Origin: Anaerosoma sp034007245
Lineage (GTDB): Bacteria; Actinomycetota; Coriobacteriia; Anaerosomatales; Anaerosomataceae
Assembly: GCA_034007245.1 (NCBI GenBank)
Contig: JAVERH010000018.1
Coordinates: 1-22,117, forward strand
Length of the DNA: 22,117 bases
Reading direction: 5' to 3'
Positions 7,194-15,133 of the stretch are shown here, piece by piece. Every line of letters begins with the position of its first letter. The stretch's first letter is position 1. A program made the position numbers and the translations under genes. A model generated the notes under the pieces. The model ran no database searches and was not told the origin of the DNA. It saw only the letters and a program-made list of their open reading frames with translations.

Positions 7194-7760
7194 ATGGAGT
7201 TGATGGAAGCTGTTCACGGTCGCAGGTCGATCCGTATGTTCGATGGCCGATCGGTCGATCCGGATCTTCTGAGTGAGTTGCTCGATGCAGCGACCTACGC
7301 ACCCTCGCGGATGAACACGCAACCATGGCACTTCCATGTTGCGATCGGTGAAGCTCGCGACCGTGTCAGCGAGGTGATGGCGATGACGACTGCACATCTC
7401 GAGGAGTACATCGATGTTCTCGGTGTGGACGCAGTCGAGCATGCAGCGCGATTCTACGCTGATCTGGGCCAGGCACCCGTCATCATCGGGGTTGCATCCC
7501 CCGTCGTGGAGGACAGCAGCGAGGCATGCGACTACGCGATCTCTGTCGGTGCCGCGATCGAGAACGTCTTGCTTGCTGCATACGGGGAGGGAGTCGCCGG
7601 GTGTAGTATCTCATCGCCTCACTGGGTCCGTGATCAACTCTCCCAGGTCTTTGCCGTGAGGGAAGAGTGGGAGATCATATCCCTCGTCGTGCTCGGGTTC
7701 GCTGCCGAGGAACCGCACGAGCGCGACCGACACACCGATGTGGTGACGTACCTCACGTGA
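7194..7760 (+). CDS. Nitroreductase-family flavoprotein
   Basis: The 188-residue protein fits the small FMN-dependent nitroreductase fold. Signature features are an N-terminal RRSIR phosphate-binding motif, the segment APSRMNTQPWHF that lines the flavin site, a middle part with alternating Ala/Ile-rich helices and a C-terminal strand (ISLVVLGF). Such enzymes reduce nitro groups, quinones or related acceptors with NAD(P)H; the substrate cannot be assigned. The ATG at 7194 is preferred over upstream in-frame starts because GGGAGG lies seven bases before it and the family alignment begins there. Its stop overlaps the GTG of the HAD gene (GTGA), so the two are coupled. Confidence 0.88.
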   Translation: MELMEAVHGRRSIRMFDGRSVDPDLLSELLDAATYAPSRMNTQPWHFHVAIGEARDRVSEVMAMTTAHLEEYIDVLGVDAVEHAARFYADLGQAPVIIGVASPVVEDSSEACDYAISVGAAIENVLLAAYGEGVAGCSISSPHWVRDQLSQVFAVREEWEIISLVVLGFAAEEPHERDRHTDVVTYLT

Positions 7761-8470
7761 GCGGGACCCAGCTCGAAGCCGTCTTCTTCGACGTCGGCAA
7801 CACGCTACTTTATCCCTCGCCAAGTGTATCCGAGGTGTGCCGGAGCATTCTTGAAGATGCTGGCCATCTCCGTGATATCTCAGTGATCGACTCATACATG
7901 CCGCTCGTGGATGCGTACTACGAGGAGCGCTACGCCGAGGACGATGCGTTCTGGACGGACGAGGCGCGTACGACGTCGGTCTGGGTCGGGATGTACTCGC
8001 TGCTCTGCCGCGAGCTCGGTATCGAAGAAGAGGCCGCGACGATGGCCCGTCGGGTATACGATGAGTTCGGGCGCCCGGATCGATGGGCTCTTTACGACGA
8101 TGTTCGTCCGGCATTCGAGCGTCTTCGCGATCGCGGTCTTCAGGTGGGGATCATCTCGAACTGGGACTCACGGCTCCAGGGCTTGCTCACCGGTCTTGGC
8201 CTCGCCGACGTTCTTGCCGATGTCGTCGCATCCTCGGCTGTGGGGCTACATAAGCCCGACCCCAGGATATTCTCACTTGCATGCGAGCGGCTCGGCGTAC
8301 GCCCCGAGCGTGCGGCTCATGTCGGCGACCATCACTATGCAGACTTCCTCGGTGCGAGCGCGTTTGGTATGACGCCGGTGCTGATCGATCGGCATGGTAT
8401 CGAGGCGGACCACGGCGTGATCCCGATCGAGACGCTGGACCGGCTCGAAGAGGTCCTCGGGCTCGACTAG
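7757..8470 (+). CDS. HAD-superfamily hydrolase (REG-2/HDHD3-like)
   Basis: The 237-residue protein has all four HAD motifs. Motif I is FFDVGNTL with nucleophile D12; the usual second Asp is Gly14, a variant normal for REG-2/HDHD3-like members. Motif II is IISNWDSR (S134), motif III the lysine in LHKPDPRIF (K166) and motif IV HVGDHHYADF (D191 and D196). A helical cap lies between motifs I and II. These enzymes mostly hydrolyse phosphate esters or, less often, carbon-halogen bonds. With the general acid position changed to Gly, activity may differ from a classic phosphatase. The GTG start overlaps the stop of the nitroreductase gene. Substrate unknown. Confidence 0.87.
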   Translation: MSGTQLEAVFFDVGNTLLYPSPSVSEVCRSILEDAGHLRDISVIDSYMPLVDAYYEERYAEDDAFWTDEARTTSVWVGMYSLLCRELGIEEEAATMARRVYDEFGRPDRWALYDDVRPAFERLRDRGLQVGIISNWDSRLQGLLTGLGLADVLADVVASSAVGLHKPDPRIFSLACERLGVRPERAAHVGDHHYADFLGASAFGMTPVLIDRHGIEADHGVIPIETLDRLEEVLGLD

Positions 8471-8511
8471 GGCTGTTCGTAGGGCTGGTCCGGTGGAGTC
8501 TCGACCAGGAC

Positions 8512-8541
8512 TTGACTGTTTGGCGACTCTACGTGCACAAT
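8512..8541 (+). promoter_or_regulatory. Likely promoter of the 50-residue orphan gene
   Basis: TTGACT (8512-8517) and CACAAT (8536-8541) are separated by 18 bases, with five and four matches to the consensus hexamers. The transcript would start near 8548 and have a leader of about 65 bases before the ATG at 8614. The site begins 41 bases after the HAD stop codon, so the small gene may be expressed independently. Confidence 0.45.
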
Positions 8542-8575
8542 CTTGAGTGTCAGGCCGTATATCAGCACCACATCG

Positions 8576-8597
8576 TCGTAGCAGTCATCGTAGCAGT
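8576..8597 (+). repeat. Short tandem repeat in a leader
   Basis: TCGTAGCAGT occurs at 8576-8585 and again at 8588-8597, a twelve-base period. It lies between the predicted promoter and the AGGAG ribosome site (8601-8605) of the small gene. It may be a protein-binding site or a chance duplication. Confidence 0.6.
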
Positions 8598-8613
8598 AGA
8601 AGGAGTCGTGGCC

Positions 8614-8766
8614 ATGACCCTCAATGAGGCGCGTAAGCGCTATCCTCTCGTGCCGCACGAGATCCTCAGGTGGGCGATCGATAATATCGCTGACGCGAAG
8701 GATCTGGAGCGGGGACTCTTCCGTTTGGACCAGGCGAAGAGCATCCAGCTCAGGTACGGCGTCTAA
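8614..8766 (+). CDS. Small orphan protein, 50 residues
   Basis: I do not recognise this protein. The ATG at 8614 has AGGAG eight bases upstream and a plausible promoter further up, which supports a real gene despite the short length. The product is 50 residues, soluble, charged and apparently all helical, with clustered Arg/Lys and acidic residues and no cysteines or membrane segment. It starts MTLNEARKRYPLVPHEIL and ends in QLRYGV. It follows the HAD hydrolase gene by 143 bases and converges on the end of the antiporter operon. The size and charge would suit a small regulator or an adaptor, but nothing shows that directly. Confidence 0.6.
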   Translation: MTLNEARKRYPLVPHEILRWAIDNIADAKDLERGLFRLDQAKSIQLRYGV

Positions 8767-8784
8767 CAGTCCCGTCGCGCGCGG

Positions 8785-10335
8785 TCAGCTGTGCGCGAGC
8801 CATACCAGAAGGACGCCCAGTAGCACGAACGTCGTTGCTGCCACCGTCCAGCGCAGGTATGCCTGCTCAGCTCGGACGAGGGGGTCTTCGGCCATATCCA
8901 CGGCTGCTGCTTCCAGGCTATCGGCTGTAGGCGCATCGGCATGGTCCTCTGTATCTCCGAGGCGTCCGACCGCATCTGCTGCGCTTACCAGCAGATCGCC
9001 GGGGGTCACCCGAAGCGCTGAGGTGTCACGATGCGGGGCAAGTCGTGTGAGTGCGAGCCAGCCAGCGAGTGCGATGAGGCCGGGCCAGAGCGCAGTCCAG
9101 ATGGACGCAGGGGCGAACGCGGCTTCGGCAGCGTGATCGTTCCATGACGCCGGCCAAAGCCAGGCCGCGCCTGCGACCAGCGCGAGGAGTGCCGACCATA
9201 GCGCTACCGGCACGCCCACTGGCCGGCTCTCGATGCGGTCCTGGCGTGTCGCGAGCACGAAGAAGCGTACCATGAGCGCGGCGGTGCCTACTGCACTCCA
9301 CGATATCAGCGTATAGACAAGGTCCGGCACAGGGCCCGAAAGCGCGTGTACCGCATCCTTGAGTGCGTACTTCGCTACGAACCCGCTTGTGAGTGGAGCT
9401 CCCACGAGTGCGAGCGCGGGGAATCCCAGTGCCACCAGTGCGGCCTTGCGTTGCGCTCCCTCGAGGCGAGCGACGATGTCATCCCCCAGAACGAGCGCCG
9501 CCTTAGCAAGCCCATGGTGGATCGAGAAGGCGACGACGGCTCCGGTAGCGAGCACTGCGATACCCGGGTCGGAGAGGCCTGCGCCTGCCGCGATCGATAT
9601 AAGGCCCAGCTGGCTTGCGCTCGAGTAGCCAAGAACGGCGCGTGGGTGAGTGGTGAGGACACCGAGCACAGCTGCACCGAAGGCTGTGGCCAGTCCGATG
9701 AGCATCACGGCTGACGACCACTCCGGTGCCATACCACCGGCGGGGAGGAGGCGCAGCATCGCAAGCGCGCCGACTTTGGCGGAGGCACCTGCAAGTGCAG
9801 CCGCAGGTCCTGCGGGCGTATAGGTGTAGCTCAGTGGCAGGAACCCGCTGAAAGGCAGCGTGCCGATCTTGAGGGCGATCATCGCGAGCACGAGCCCTGT
9901 GATCAGCGGCGCCGAGGGGAGTTCCGCGAGTACGGCCGGGTAGTCGGCAAGCAGTGTCGTGCCGGACTCGACGGCGAGCAGTACGAGCGCGGCAAGCAGT
10001 ACTGCTTCGCCGATGACGGTAAGCGTCAGATAGATCGCGCCGGCGCGTCGTGACTCGGCGGATCCCGAGTGCACGATGAGTCCCCATGCGGGGATGGCCA
10101 TCAAAGCGAAGCACAGGTAGAACGAGATAGCGTCGGCCGCGACGGCCACACCGATCCCGCCGATGGCCGAGGGGATGAAGTAGGCGAAAAGTCGTCCTCG
10201 GCCCCGGGTGTCCAGTGTTGCGGCCGTGTAGAGGCCGGAGAGGATCCATACGGCACTGAAAAGCAGAAGGAAGGGGAGCGATATCTCGTCGATCGCAAAA
10301 CGAAGCGTGCTGATCCCCGGCATCGTCGTCATCAT
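8785..10335 (-). CDS. NuoL/M/N-like antiporter subunit with altered proton-path residues
   Basis: The last gene of the antiporter operon encodes 516 residues with about 14 membrane spans and the Proton_antipo_M pattern. Compared with its two upstream paralogues, the TM5 glutamate position is Ala77 (in CFALMAIPAWGLIVHSG), and the His of the PLHGWLP motif is Ser163 (PFSGFLP). The two lysines usually found in TM7 and TM8 are kept (K156 and K187). Loss of the Glu suggests a weakened or changed ion path, or a structural role. An acidic soluble stretch occurs near residues 440-490, followed by a final TM. The ATG overlaps the preceding stop as ATGA. It could be called MrpD- or NuoN-like; exact naming is not possible by eye. 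Confidence 0.85.
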   Translation of the reverse strand: MMTTMPGISTLRFAIDEISLPFLLLFSAVWILSGLYTAATLDTRGRGRLFAYFIPSAIGGIGVAVAADAISFYLCFALMAIPAWGLIVHSGSAESRRAGAIYLTLTVIGEAVLLAALVLLAVESGTTLLADYPAVLAELPSAPLITGLVLAMIALKIGTLPFSGFLPLSYTYTPAGPAAALAGASAKVGALAMLRLLPAGGMAPEWSSAVMLIGLATAFGAAVLGVLTTHPRAVLGYSSASQLGLISIAAGAGLSDPGIAVLATGAVVAFSIHHGLAKAALVLGDDIVARLEGAQRKAALVALGFPALALVGAPLTSGFVAKYALKDAVHALSGPVPDLVYTLISWSAVGTAALMVRFFVLATRQDRIESRPVGVPVALWSALLALVAGAAWLWPASWNDHAAEAAFAPASIWTALWPGLIALAGWLALTRLAPHRDTSALRVTPGDLLVSAADAVGRLGDTEDHADAPTADSLEAAAVDMAEDPLVRAEQAYLRWTVAATTFVLLGVLLVWLAHS

Positions 10336-11801
10336 GGCATGACACCCCCAAAGCTCGGAAGGACCGCCGACATCGCCCAGTGGGCGGGGGATCCCGGCAC
10401 ACCGGCAGCGAGCCCCATGACGATCGACACGACAGCCACGAACACGATCGGCCAGAGCATCCGGGGATCGCTCTCGAGGCCGCCTGTAGCGTCCAGGTCG
10501 CCCTTACGGAGTGACGCGAAGAGGATCGGTACCATGTAGCCCATCGCAAGCGCTCCTGCAGCGACATAGACGATGAGCGCCCACGTGGATCCGGACTCGA
10601 CCGCACCAGCGCCGAGCATCCACTTGCTTGCGAAACCAGCAAGCGGTGGGATGCCTGCGAGTGCGAAGGCTGCCACTGCGAAGGAGGTCATGGTGATGGG
10701 CATCCGCCGTGCGACACCACCCATCTGGCTGAGCTTCTTCACGTGGACGGTCTCGGCGAGGCTGCCTGCGGTGAAGAACATGGTGATCTTCATGAACGCA
10801 TGATGGGCGAGGTGTGCGAGTGCGCCAGCGGCTGCTAGTGGTGAGCAAAGCGCGACGCCGAGCGTGATGTATGACAGCTGCGCGATGGTCGAGTAGGCGA
10901 GCCGCTTCTTGAGGTCGTCCTGGCGGAGTGCGATGACGCTTGCCACGATGATAGAGATCGCGGCCAGCGCGGAGAGCACCTGCGCTGCACCGAGTGATGT
11001 CGCAAACTCGGGACCGTAGAGTTCGTTCACGAGCCGGATGATGCCGAATACGCCGGCTTTCACCACGGCGACCGCATGGAGTAGTGAGCTGACTGGCGCG
11101 GGTGCGACCATGGCACCGGGCAGCCAGCCGTGCAGCGGCATGAGCGCTGCCTTCACGCCGAATCCAGCCACCATGAGAGCGAAGATGGCACGGAGCGCAG
11201 TGGTCTGCCCGGTCACACCTGCGAGGGCTCCTCCGGGGGTGAACGGCGTCTGGCCGGCCAGGACCGTCAGCCAGGCCACACCGATGAGGAGGGCGGTTCC
11301 TCCGGTGAGTGCATAGATAAGATATTTGCGACCGGCGGCGCGCGCCTCGGCGGTACCCGAGTGTACGACGAGGGGGTATGTGGTGAGCGTGAGGATCTCG
11401 TAGAACAGGAAGAGACTGATGGGGTCGGAGGCGAGGGCCACGCCGTTGGCGGCCGCGATGCACAGTGCGAAGAAGCCGAAGAACCGGGCGCGGTCGCGGG
11501 CATGATCCATGTAGCCGATCGCGTAGATAAGCGTGACGAACCAGAGCACGGACGCTACCGTCGAGAAGAGCATCCCGGTGAGATCGGCATGTACGCCGAA
11601 ATCGATGCCGGAGAGCAAGGGGATCGTCGAGGCGACGACGTCGCCCCCGTAGGCCCCGTATGCGAGCCATACCACGATGGTGGCCGAGACCGCAGCGCCG
11701 ATAAGGTTCACGGCGTTACGAGCGTGCGAACGAGCCTCGCCGAGTACGAACGTGACGATGGCGATCAGGGTCGGGAGCAGGATGGGGAGCCAGACTGTCA
11801 C
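10332..11801 (-). CDS. NuoL/MrpA-MrpD-like proton-conducting antiporter subunit
   Basis: The 489-residue, multi-spanning protein begins at a GTG that overlaps the stop of the upstream mnhD gene (GTGA). The key proton-path residues are present: E135 in the TM5 segment LFLFYEILTLTTYPLVVHSG, K217 and H224 in GVKAALMPLHGWLPGA, H242 and K248 in LLHAVAVVKAG, and a TM12 lysine in GFASKWML. The LHAVAVVKAGVF signature places it nearer NuoL and the N-terminal part of MrpA than MrpD. As the C-terminal part of MrpA is encoded separately upstream (MbhD-like gene), this may supply the missing N-terminal half. A longer in-frame reading upstream is just a shadow of mnhD. Confidence 0.9.
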   Translation of the reverse strand: MTVWLPILLPTLIAIVTFVLGEARSHARNAVNLIGAAVSATIVVWLAYGAYGGDVVASTIPLLSGIDFGVHADLTGMLFSTVASVLWFVTLIYAIGYMDHARDRARFFGFFALCIAAANGVALASDPISLFLFYEILTLTTYPLVVHSGTAEARAAGRKYLIYALTGGTALLIGVAWLTVLAGQTPFTPGGALAGVTGQTTALRAIFALMVAGFGVKAALMPLHGWLPGAMVAPAPVSSLLHAVAVVKAGVFGIIRLVNELYGPEFATSLGAAQVLSALAAISIIVASVIALRQDDLKKRLAYSTIAQLSYITLGVALCSPLAAAGALAHLAHHAFMKITMFFTAGSLAETVHVKKLSQMGGVARRMPITMTSFAVAAFALAGIPPLAGFASKWMLGAGAVESGSTWALIVYVAAGALAMGYMVPILFASLRKGDLDATGGLESDPRMLWPIVFVAVVSIVMGLAAGVPGSPAHWAMSAVLPSFGGVMP

Positions 11802-13279
11802 GGGGTCACCCCCGCATGCAGCATGATCGTGGAGATGCCCGCGAGTGAGTCCACGAAGGGTGCTGCGAACACGAAGAAGAGCGCGGCCACGGCGAGCGCG
11901 AGCGGGAGCCACTCGAGCCGCACGGGTGCGTGGGTCGGGCGTACCTCGGTCGGGGTATCGGACAGCAGGACCGCGAGTACGCGGAACATGTACGCGGCGG
12001 CGAGCAGCCCACCGAGTCCGAGTACGAGGGCCCACCACCACTGACCGGCACCGATCGAGGCCGAGACGAGCTGCCACTTCGAGCCGAACCCGCCGCTGGG
12101 CGGCAGACCCATCATGGTGACCCCGGCGAGAGCGACGGTGGCCGTCAGGACAGGCAGCGTACGAGCAGCTCCGGTCATACGGGCGATCTCGTTGTGACCG
12201 AAGCGGTCCATCAGACTGCCTGCGCCCAGGAACAGTGCCGTCTTGGCGAGGCCGTGTGAGAGCGCGTGGAGCAGTACGCCACCCAGCGCGGCGGCAAGCA
12301 CGTCGGCGCCGCTATCCGCAAGTGGGAACACGATGAAGAGGTAGCCGATCTGTGCGACCGTCGAGTACGCCACCCACTGCTTGATCCGGGTCTGGCGCAT
12401 CGCCTGGAGTGATCCCCAGATGATGGCCATCGACCCCAGTATGCCAAGCAGGGTGCCGGCTCCCGGGATGAATCCCGGAGGCATCACGGAGAGCATGAGG
12501 CGCAGGATGGCGAAGTAGGAGGCTTTGACCACGAGTGCCGAGAGTGCTGCGCTGACCGGCGTGGGGGCGGACGCATGGGCCGTGGGTAGCCAGAAGTGTG
12601 CGGGGACGAGTGCTGTCTTAAGCACGAGTGCCGCGACCATGAGCGCGAGGCCGGTGGCTGCTCCGGAGTCGGGTGTGAGCGTCGCACGGAGCATCTCCAT
12701 GTCCAGCTGACCGGTCGAGGAGTACAGCAGCGCGACGCCGAGCAGGTAGGTCATCGCGGCAAGCATGCTAGCGAAGAGGTACCGGGCACCGGCTCGCAGC
12801 GCATCGGCGTCGCCTTTGAGTGTCACGAGCGCTACCGCTGAGATGCCGATGAGCTCCAGGCACACATACACGTTGAAGACGTCGCCTGTCAGGAAGAGCG
12901 CGTTGAGCGAGGTCCACATGAAGAGCCAGAGTGTCCAGAAGAGGCCGTGGCCGTATGACGTACCACAGTCCTTCGGGAAGTAGGCTGTCGCATAGATGGT
13001 GACAGCGGTTCCCACCACTGCGGTAAGCAGCAGGAAGAGGGCGGCCGGACCGTCAGCGACCAGGTCGATGCCTATAGGTGCTCCCCAGCCACCGATCTCG
13101 TACCGGAACGCACCACCTGATGCTACCCGGTAGAGCAGCATTCCCGAGAATAGAGTGATGATGATCGACGTGAGTACCGCTACGATCCTGTCGACACTGC
13201 GCTCCGTGACGAAAGTGATCGCCGCTCCCGCGAGCGGCGCGATGATAAGCAGGGCAGGGAGGTGGTCGACCAATGTCAC
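11798..13279 (-). CDS. mnhD: Na+/H+ antiporter subunit D (MnhD/MrpD)
   Basis: The 493-residue protein has about 14 TM helices and the Proton_antipo_M core. Visible functional residues are E142 in TM5 (NVYVCLELIGISAVAL), K221 and H228 in LKTALVPAHFWLPTAHASAPTP, K252 in LVVKASYF and a lysine in GFGSKWQL (TM12). The HASAPTPVSA motif is typical of MrpD. The ATG at 13279 overlaps the stop of mnhC by four bases, and mnhC is normally followed by mnhD. It would form one of the cation/proton channels of the complex. Confidence 0.92.
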   Translation of the reverse strand: MTLVDHLPALLIIAPLAGAAITFVTERSVDRIVAVLTSIIITLFSGMLLYRVASGGAFRYEIGGWGAPIGIDLVADGPAALFLLLTAVVGTAVTIYATAYFPKDCGTSYGHGLFWTLWLFMWTSLNALFLTGDVFNVYVCLELIGISAVALVTLKGDADALRAGARYLFASMLAAMTYLLGVALLYSSTGQLDMEMLRATLTPDSGAATGLALMVAALVLKTALVPAHFWLPTAHASAPTPVSAALSALVVKASYFAILRLMLSVMPPGFIPGAGTLLGILGSMAIIWGSLQAMRQTRIKQWVAYSTVAQIGYLFIVFPLADSGADVLAAALGGVLLHALSHGLAKTALFLGAGSLMDRFGHNEIARMTGAARTLPVLTATVALAGVTMMGLPPSGGFGSKWQLVSASIGAGQWWWALVLGLGGLLAAAYMFRVLAVLLSDTPTEVRPTHAPVRLEWLPLALAVAALFFVFAAPFVDSLAGISTIMLHAGVTP

Positions 13280-13596
13280 GGGTGGTCACCTTCCCGGGGG
13301 TCGGTATCCAAGTCGTCGAGTCCCGTAGCCGAGAAGTAGCGTTTGGTGATCGCGAGTCCAAGCGCCGTGAGTGCGACCGTCACGACGATACCCGTGAGCA
13401 CCATCGCCTGCGGTACCGGGTCGGGCGTGCCGCCGGGTGCACGGTTACCCAGGCCGATCAGCACGAGGAAGGTGCCACTTCCCATGAGGTTCGCACCGAT
13501 GACCTTATGGACGAGGTGGCGGCGGGCGAGCAGCGCATACAAGCCGATCGCGAATATCACTGCGCCACCGAGTGAGTAGATGAGATACGTGCTCAT
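13276..13596 (-). CDS. mnhC: Na+/H+ antiporter subunit C (MnhC/MrpC, NuoK-like)
   Basis: The 106-residue protein has three hydrophobic spans and the NuoK-like middle segment LVHKVIGANLMGSGTFLVLI, followed by TGIVVTVALTALGLAI. Its length matches the MnhC family. I place the start at the ATG at 13596, which overlaps the mnhB stop (ATGA); the longer upstream in-frame stretch is antisense-like and rich in arginine. It forms part of the membrane core between subunits B and D. Confidence 0.9.
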   Translation of the reverse strand: MSTYLIYSLGGAVIFAIGLYALLARRHLVHKVIGANLMGSGTFLVLIGLGNRAPGGTPDPVPQAMVLTGIVVTVALTALGLAITKRYFSATGLDDLDTDPREGDHP

Positions 13597-14276
13597 CGGC
13601 CGCCTCCGTCTTGTCCGCGTGAGGCCGATGCGAGGAACAGGCTCGCGAGGCTTGCGCCGATCGAGAGGGTCAGCAGCCCCTCGAGCAGAAGCAGGAGTGT
13701 CTTGCGTGCGCTGTCCGGATACTCCAGCAGTGTGCCACCGTTCAGGATCGGCAGTAGTGCGATAGCGATGAATGCGAGCAGGCCGATGGTCAGTGCGACT
13801 CGGATAAGCGACTGACGTACCCACGCGGGTCTGTCGTACCCGGCGAGCGCGAGCAGGATCCCGCCGGCTCCGAGGACGGCGCCCGCCTGGAACGCACCGC
13901 CCGGACCGGACGAGCCCACCCATACCAGGAAGCCTGCGATCACGATCATGAACGGCGCCAGCAGTCGCGTCAGCGACCCGAGCAGCAGCCCTGACTCGCC
14001 CGTGAGACGTCGGCGAGACTCGCTGGGTGGGACGCGAAGCGAAAGTACGGCAACCGTCGCAAGCATGAGGACCGATATCTCAAGAAGGGTGTCGTAGCCA
14101 CGGAAGTCCAGTAGTACCGCGGTGACGACGTTCTTGATCCCGATAGTCTCTGCGTTGGCGTTCATCTGTGCAGAGAGTCCCGGCGCTGTGGACGGGAGGC
14201 CGATGATCGTGGTGGCGATGATGCCCAACGCGGCGAGGCTCGCAAGCAGCGGCATGATCTTGAGGCGGTCACGCAT
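13593..14276 (-). CDS. mnhB: Na+/H+ antiporter subunit B (MnhB/MrpB)
   Basis: The 227-residue membrane protein includes the MnhB signature region SGPGGAFQAGAVLGAGGILLAL and about six spans. The first part (residues 1-70, with a hydrophobic helix and the NVVTAVLLDFRGYDTLLE segment) corresponds to the MbhE-like part that in other organisms is fused to MrpA or MrpB. The ATG at 14276 overlaps the end of the MbhD-like gene by eight bases. This start is preferred over the ORF's in-frame upstream ATG because the residues before it are arginine/proline-rich shadow sequence. Confidence 0.88.
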   Translation of the reverse strand: MRDRLKIMPLLASLAALGIIATTIIGLPSTAPGLSAQMNANAETIGIKNVVTAVLLDFRGYDTLLEISVLMLATVAVLSLRVPPSESRRRLTGESGLLLGSLTRLLAPFMIVIAGFLVWVGSSGPGGAFQAGAVLGAGGILLALAGYDRPAWVRQSLIRVALTIGLLAFIAIALLPILNGGTLLEYPDSARKTLLLLLEGLLTLSIGASLASLFLASASRGQDGGGR

Positions 14277-14559
14277 CGGCTTCCTCCTCGGTGCTCGACG
14301 CGTCTTCTTCGGGGTAGGGGGTCGGGCGGCGGCGGAGGTGGCCGGCCGCATCCAGGAGGAGCGCTCCGGTCACGCCTGAGCCGATCGCAGCCTCGGCAAG
14401 CGCGACATCAGGTGAGCCGAGGCGGATCCATGCCAGCGACATGAAGAGACCGAAGACCATGAACATGACGATCGACTTGAAGAGCTTTGCTTCGGATGTG
14501 GACCCGATGGCGATCCATGCGAGAACACCGACGAGCAGGATGTCGAAGAGATGCATCAT
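14269..14559 (-). CDS. MbhD-like (DUF4040) subunit, equals part of MrpA C-terminus
   Basis: The 96-residue protein has three TM helices and the segment MSLAWIRLGSPDVALAEAAI, typical of the MbhD/DUF4040 domain found in the C-terminal part of MrpA and in membrane-bound hydrogenases. The C-terminal tail is soluble and very acidic (EEDASSTEEEADA). It lies between mnhG and mnhB, overlapping both, as in split-MrpA antiporters. In such complexes it forms part of the ion path near subunit B. Confidence 0.85.
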   Translation of the reverse strand: MMHLFDILLVGVLAWIAIGSTSEAKLFKSIVMFMVFGLFMSLAWIRLGSPDVALAEAAIGSGVTGALLLDAAGHLRRRPTPYPEEDASSTEEEADA

Positions 14560-14873
14560 CGGTCATCACGCGTCCACGGGTGGACGCCACCGTCGATCGC
14601 TGCGTTGGCGACGAGGTGACAGGCAGTGGCGCTGGCGAAGATGACGAACATCCAGATGAGGATGAGCTTGACGACTCGCATCCAGGAGTCGGCCTGGAGG
14701 GCCAGCCCTGCGATGAGCAGACCGAGGCCGAGGTTGTCCGACTTGGTGAGCGCATGAAGTCGTGTGTATACATCGGGGAAGCGAACGAGGCCGACAGAGC
14801 CAGCGAAGAAGAAGAAGGCGCTACCGACGAAGAGGACGCCGCTCACGATATCCCTCAGGAGTTGGAGACTCAT
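14556..14873 (-). CDS. mnhG: Na+/H+ antiporter subunit G (MnhG/MrpG)
   Basis: The 105-residue protein has three hydrophobic segments and the MnhG signature GLVRFPDVYTRLHALTKSDN, followed by GLGLLIAGLAL. I start it at the ATG at 14873, which shares one base with the mnhF stop (TGATG); the longer upstream in-frame reading is arginine-rich shadow sequence. The stop overlaps the start of the MbhD-like gene. Confidence 0.92.
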   Translation of the reverse strand: MSLQLLRDIVSGVLFVGSAFFFFAGSVGLVRFPDVYTRLHALTKSDNLGLGLLIAGLALQADSWMRVVKLILIWMFVIFASATACHLVANAAIDGGVHPWTRDDR

Positions 14874-15133
14874 CAGTCGCCAGCCCCCCATGCGCGCTTG
14901 ACGAAGGCGACAGTGGATATCGAGGCGAGGACTGCGAAGACGAGTGCCATATCGAGAAGGCTCGGTATCTCTTCGATCGCACTCAGAACGAGCGTGAGGG
15001 CGACTCCCGATGTCCCGAAGAGCATAGAGGAGAGCATCCGGTCGGCCCCGGTCGGCCCGCGTTCGATTCGGTACAGCCCGAGGATGACGGTGATCATGAT
15101 GATGACGGCGAGGATCTCGAGCTCGAGTATCAC
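14873..15133 (-). CDS. mnhF: Na+/H+ antiporter subunit F (MnhF/MrpF)
   Basis: The 86-residue protein has three TM helices and the family's GLYRIERGPTGADRMLSS loop after the first helix. The length matches MnhF. Its ATG overlaps the end of mnhE by four bases, and its stop shares one base with mnhG. Confidence 0.92.
   Translation of the reverse strand: MILELEILAVIIMITVILGLYRIERGPTGADRMLSSMLFGTSGVALTLVLSAIEEIPSLLDMALVFAVLASISTVAFVKRAWGAGD

Noticed and set aside
7326..7345. Second possible sigma-54 site (TGGCAC followed by TTGC)
   Set aside because: The spacing between the two elements is two bases too long and it lies inside the nitroreductase gene.
11130..12044. 304-codon + strand open frame opposite the antiporter genes
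   Set aside because: It is highly charged and repeats the codon structure of the opposite strand; the - strand genes have clear membrane-protein motifs.
10332..12077. Longer 581-residue form of the NuoL-like subunit
   Set aside because: The extra N-terminal residues are arginine-rich and overlap mnhD; the GTG at 11801 overlaps the mnhD stop and begins at a normal first membrane helix.
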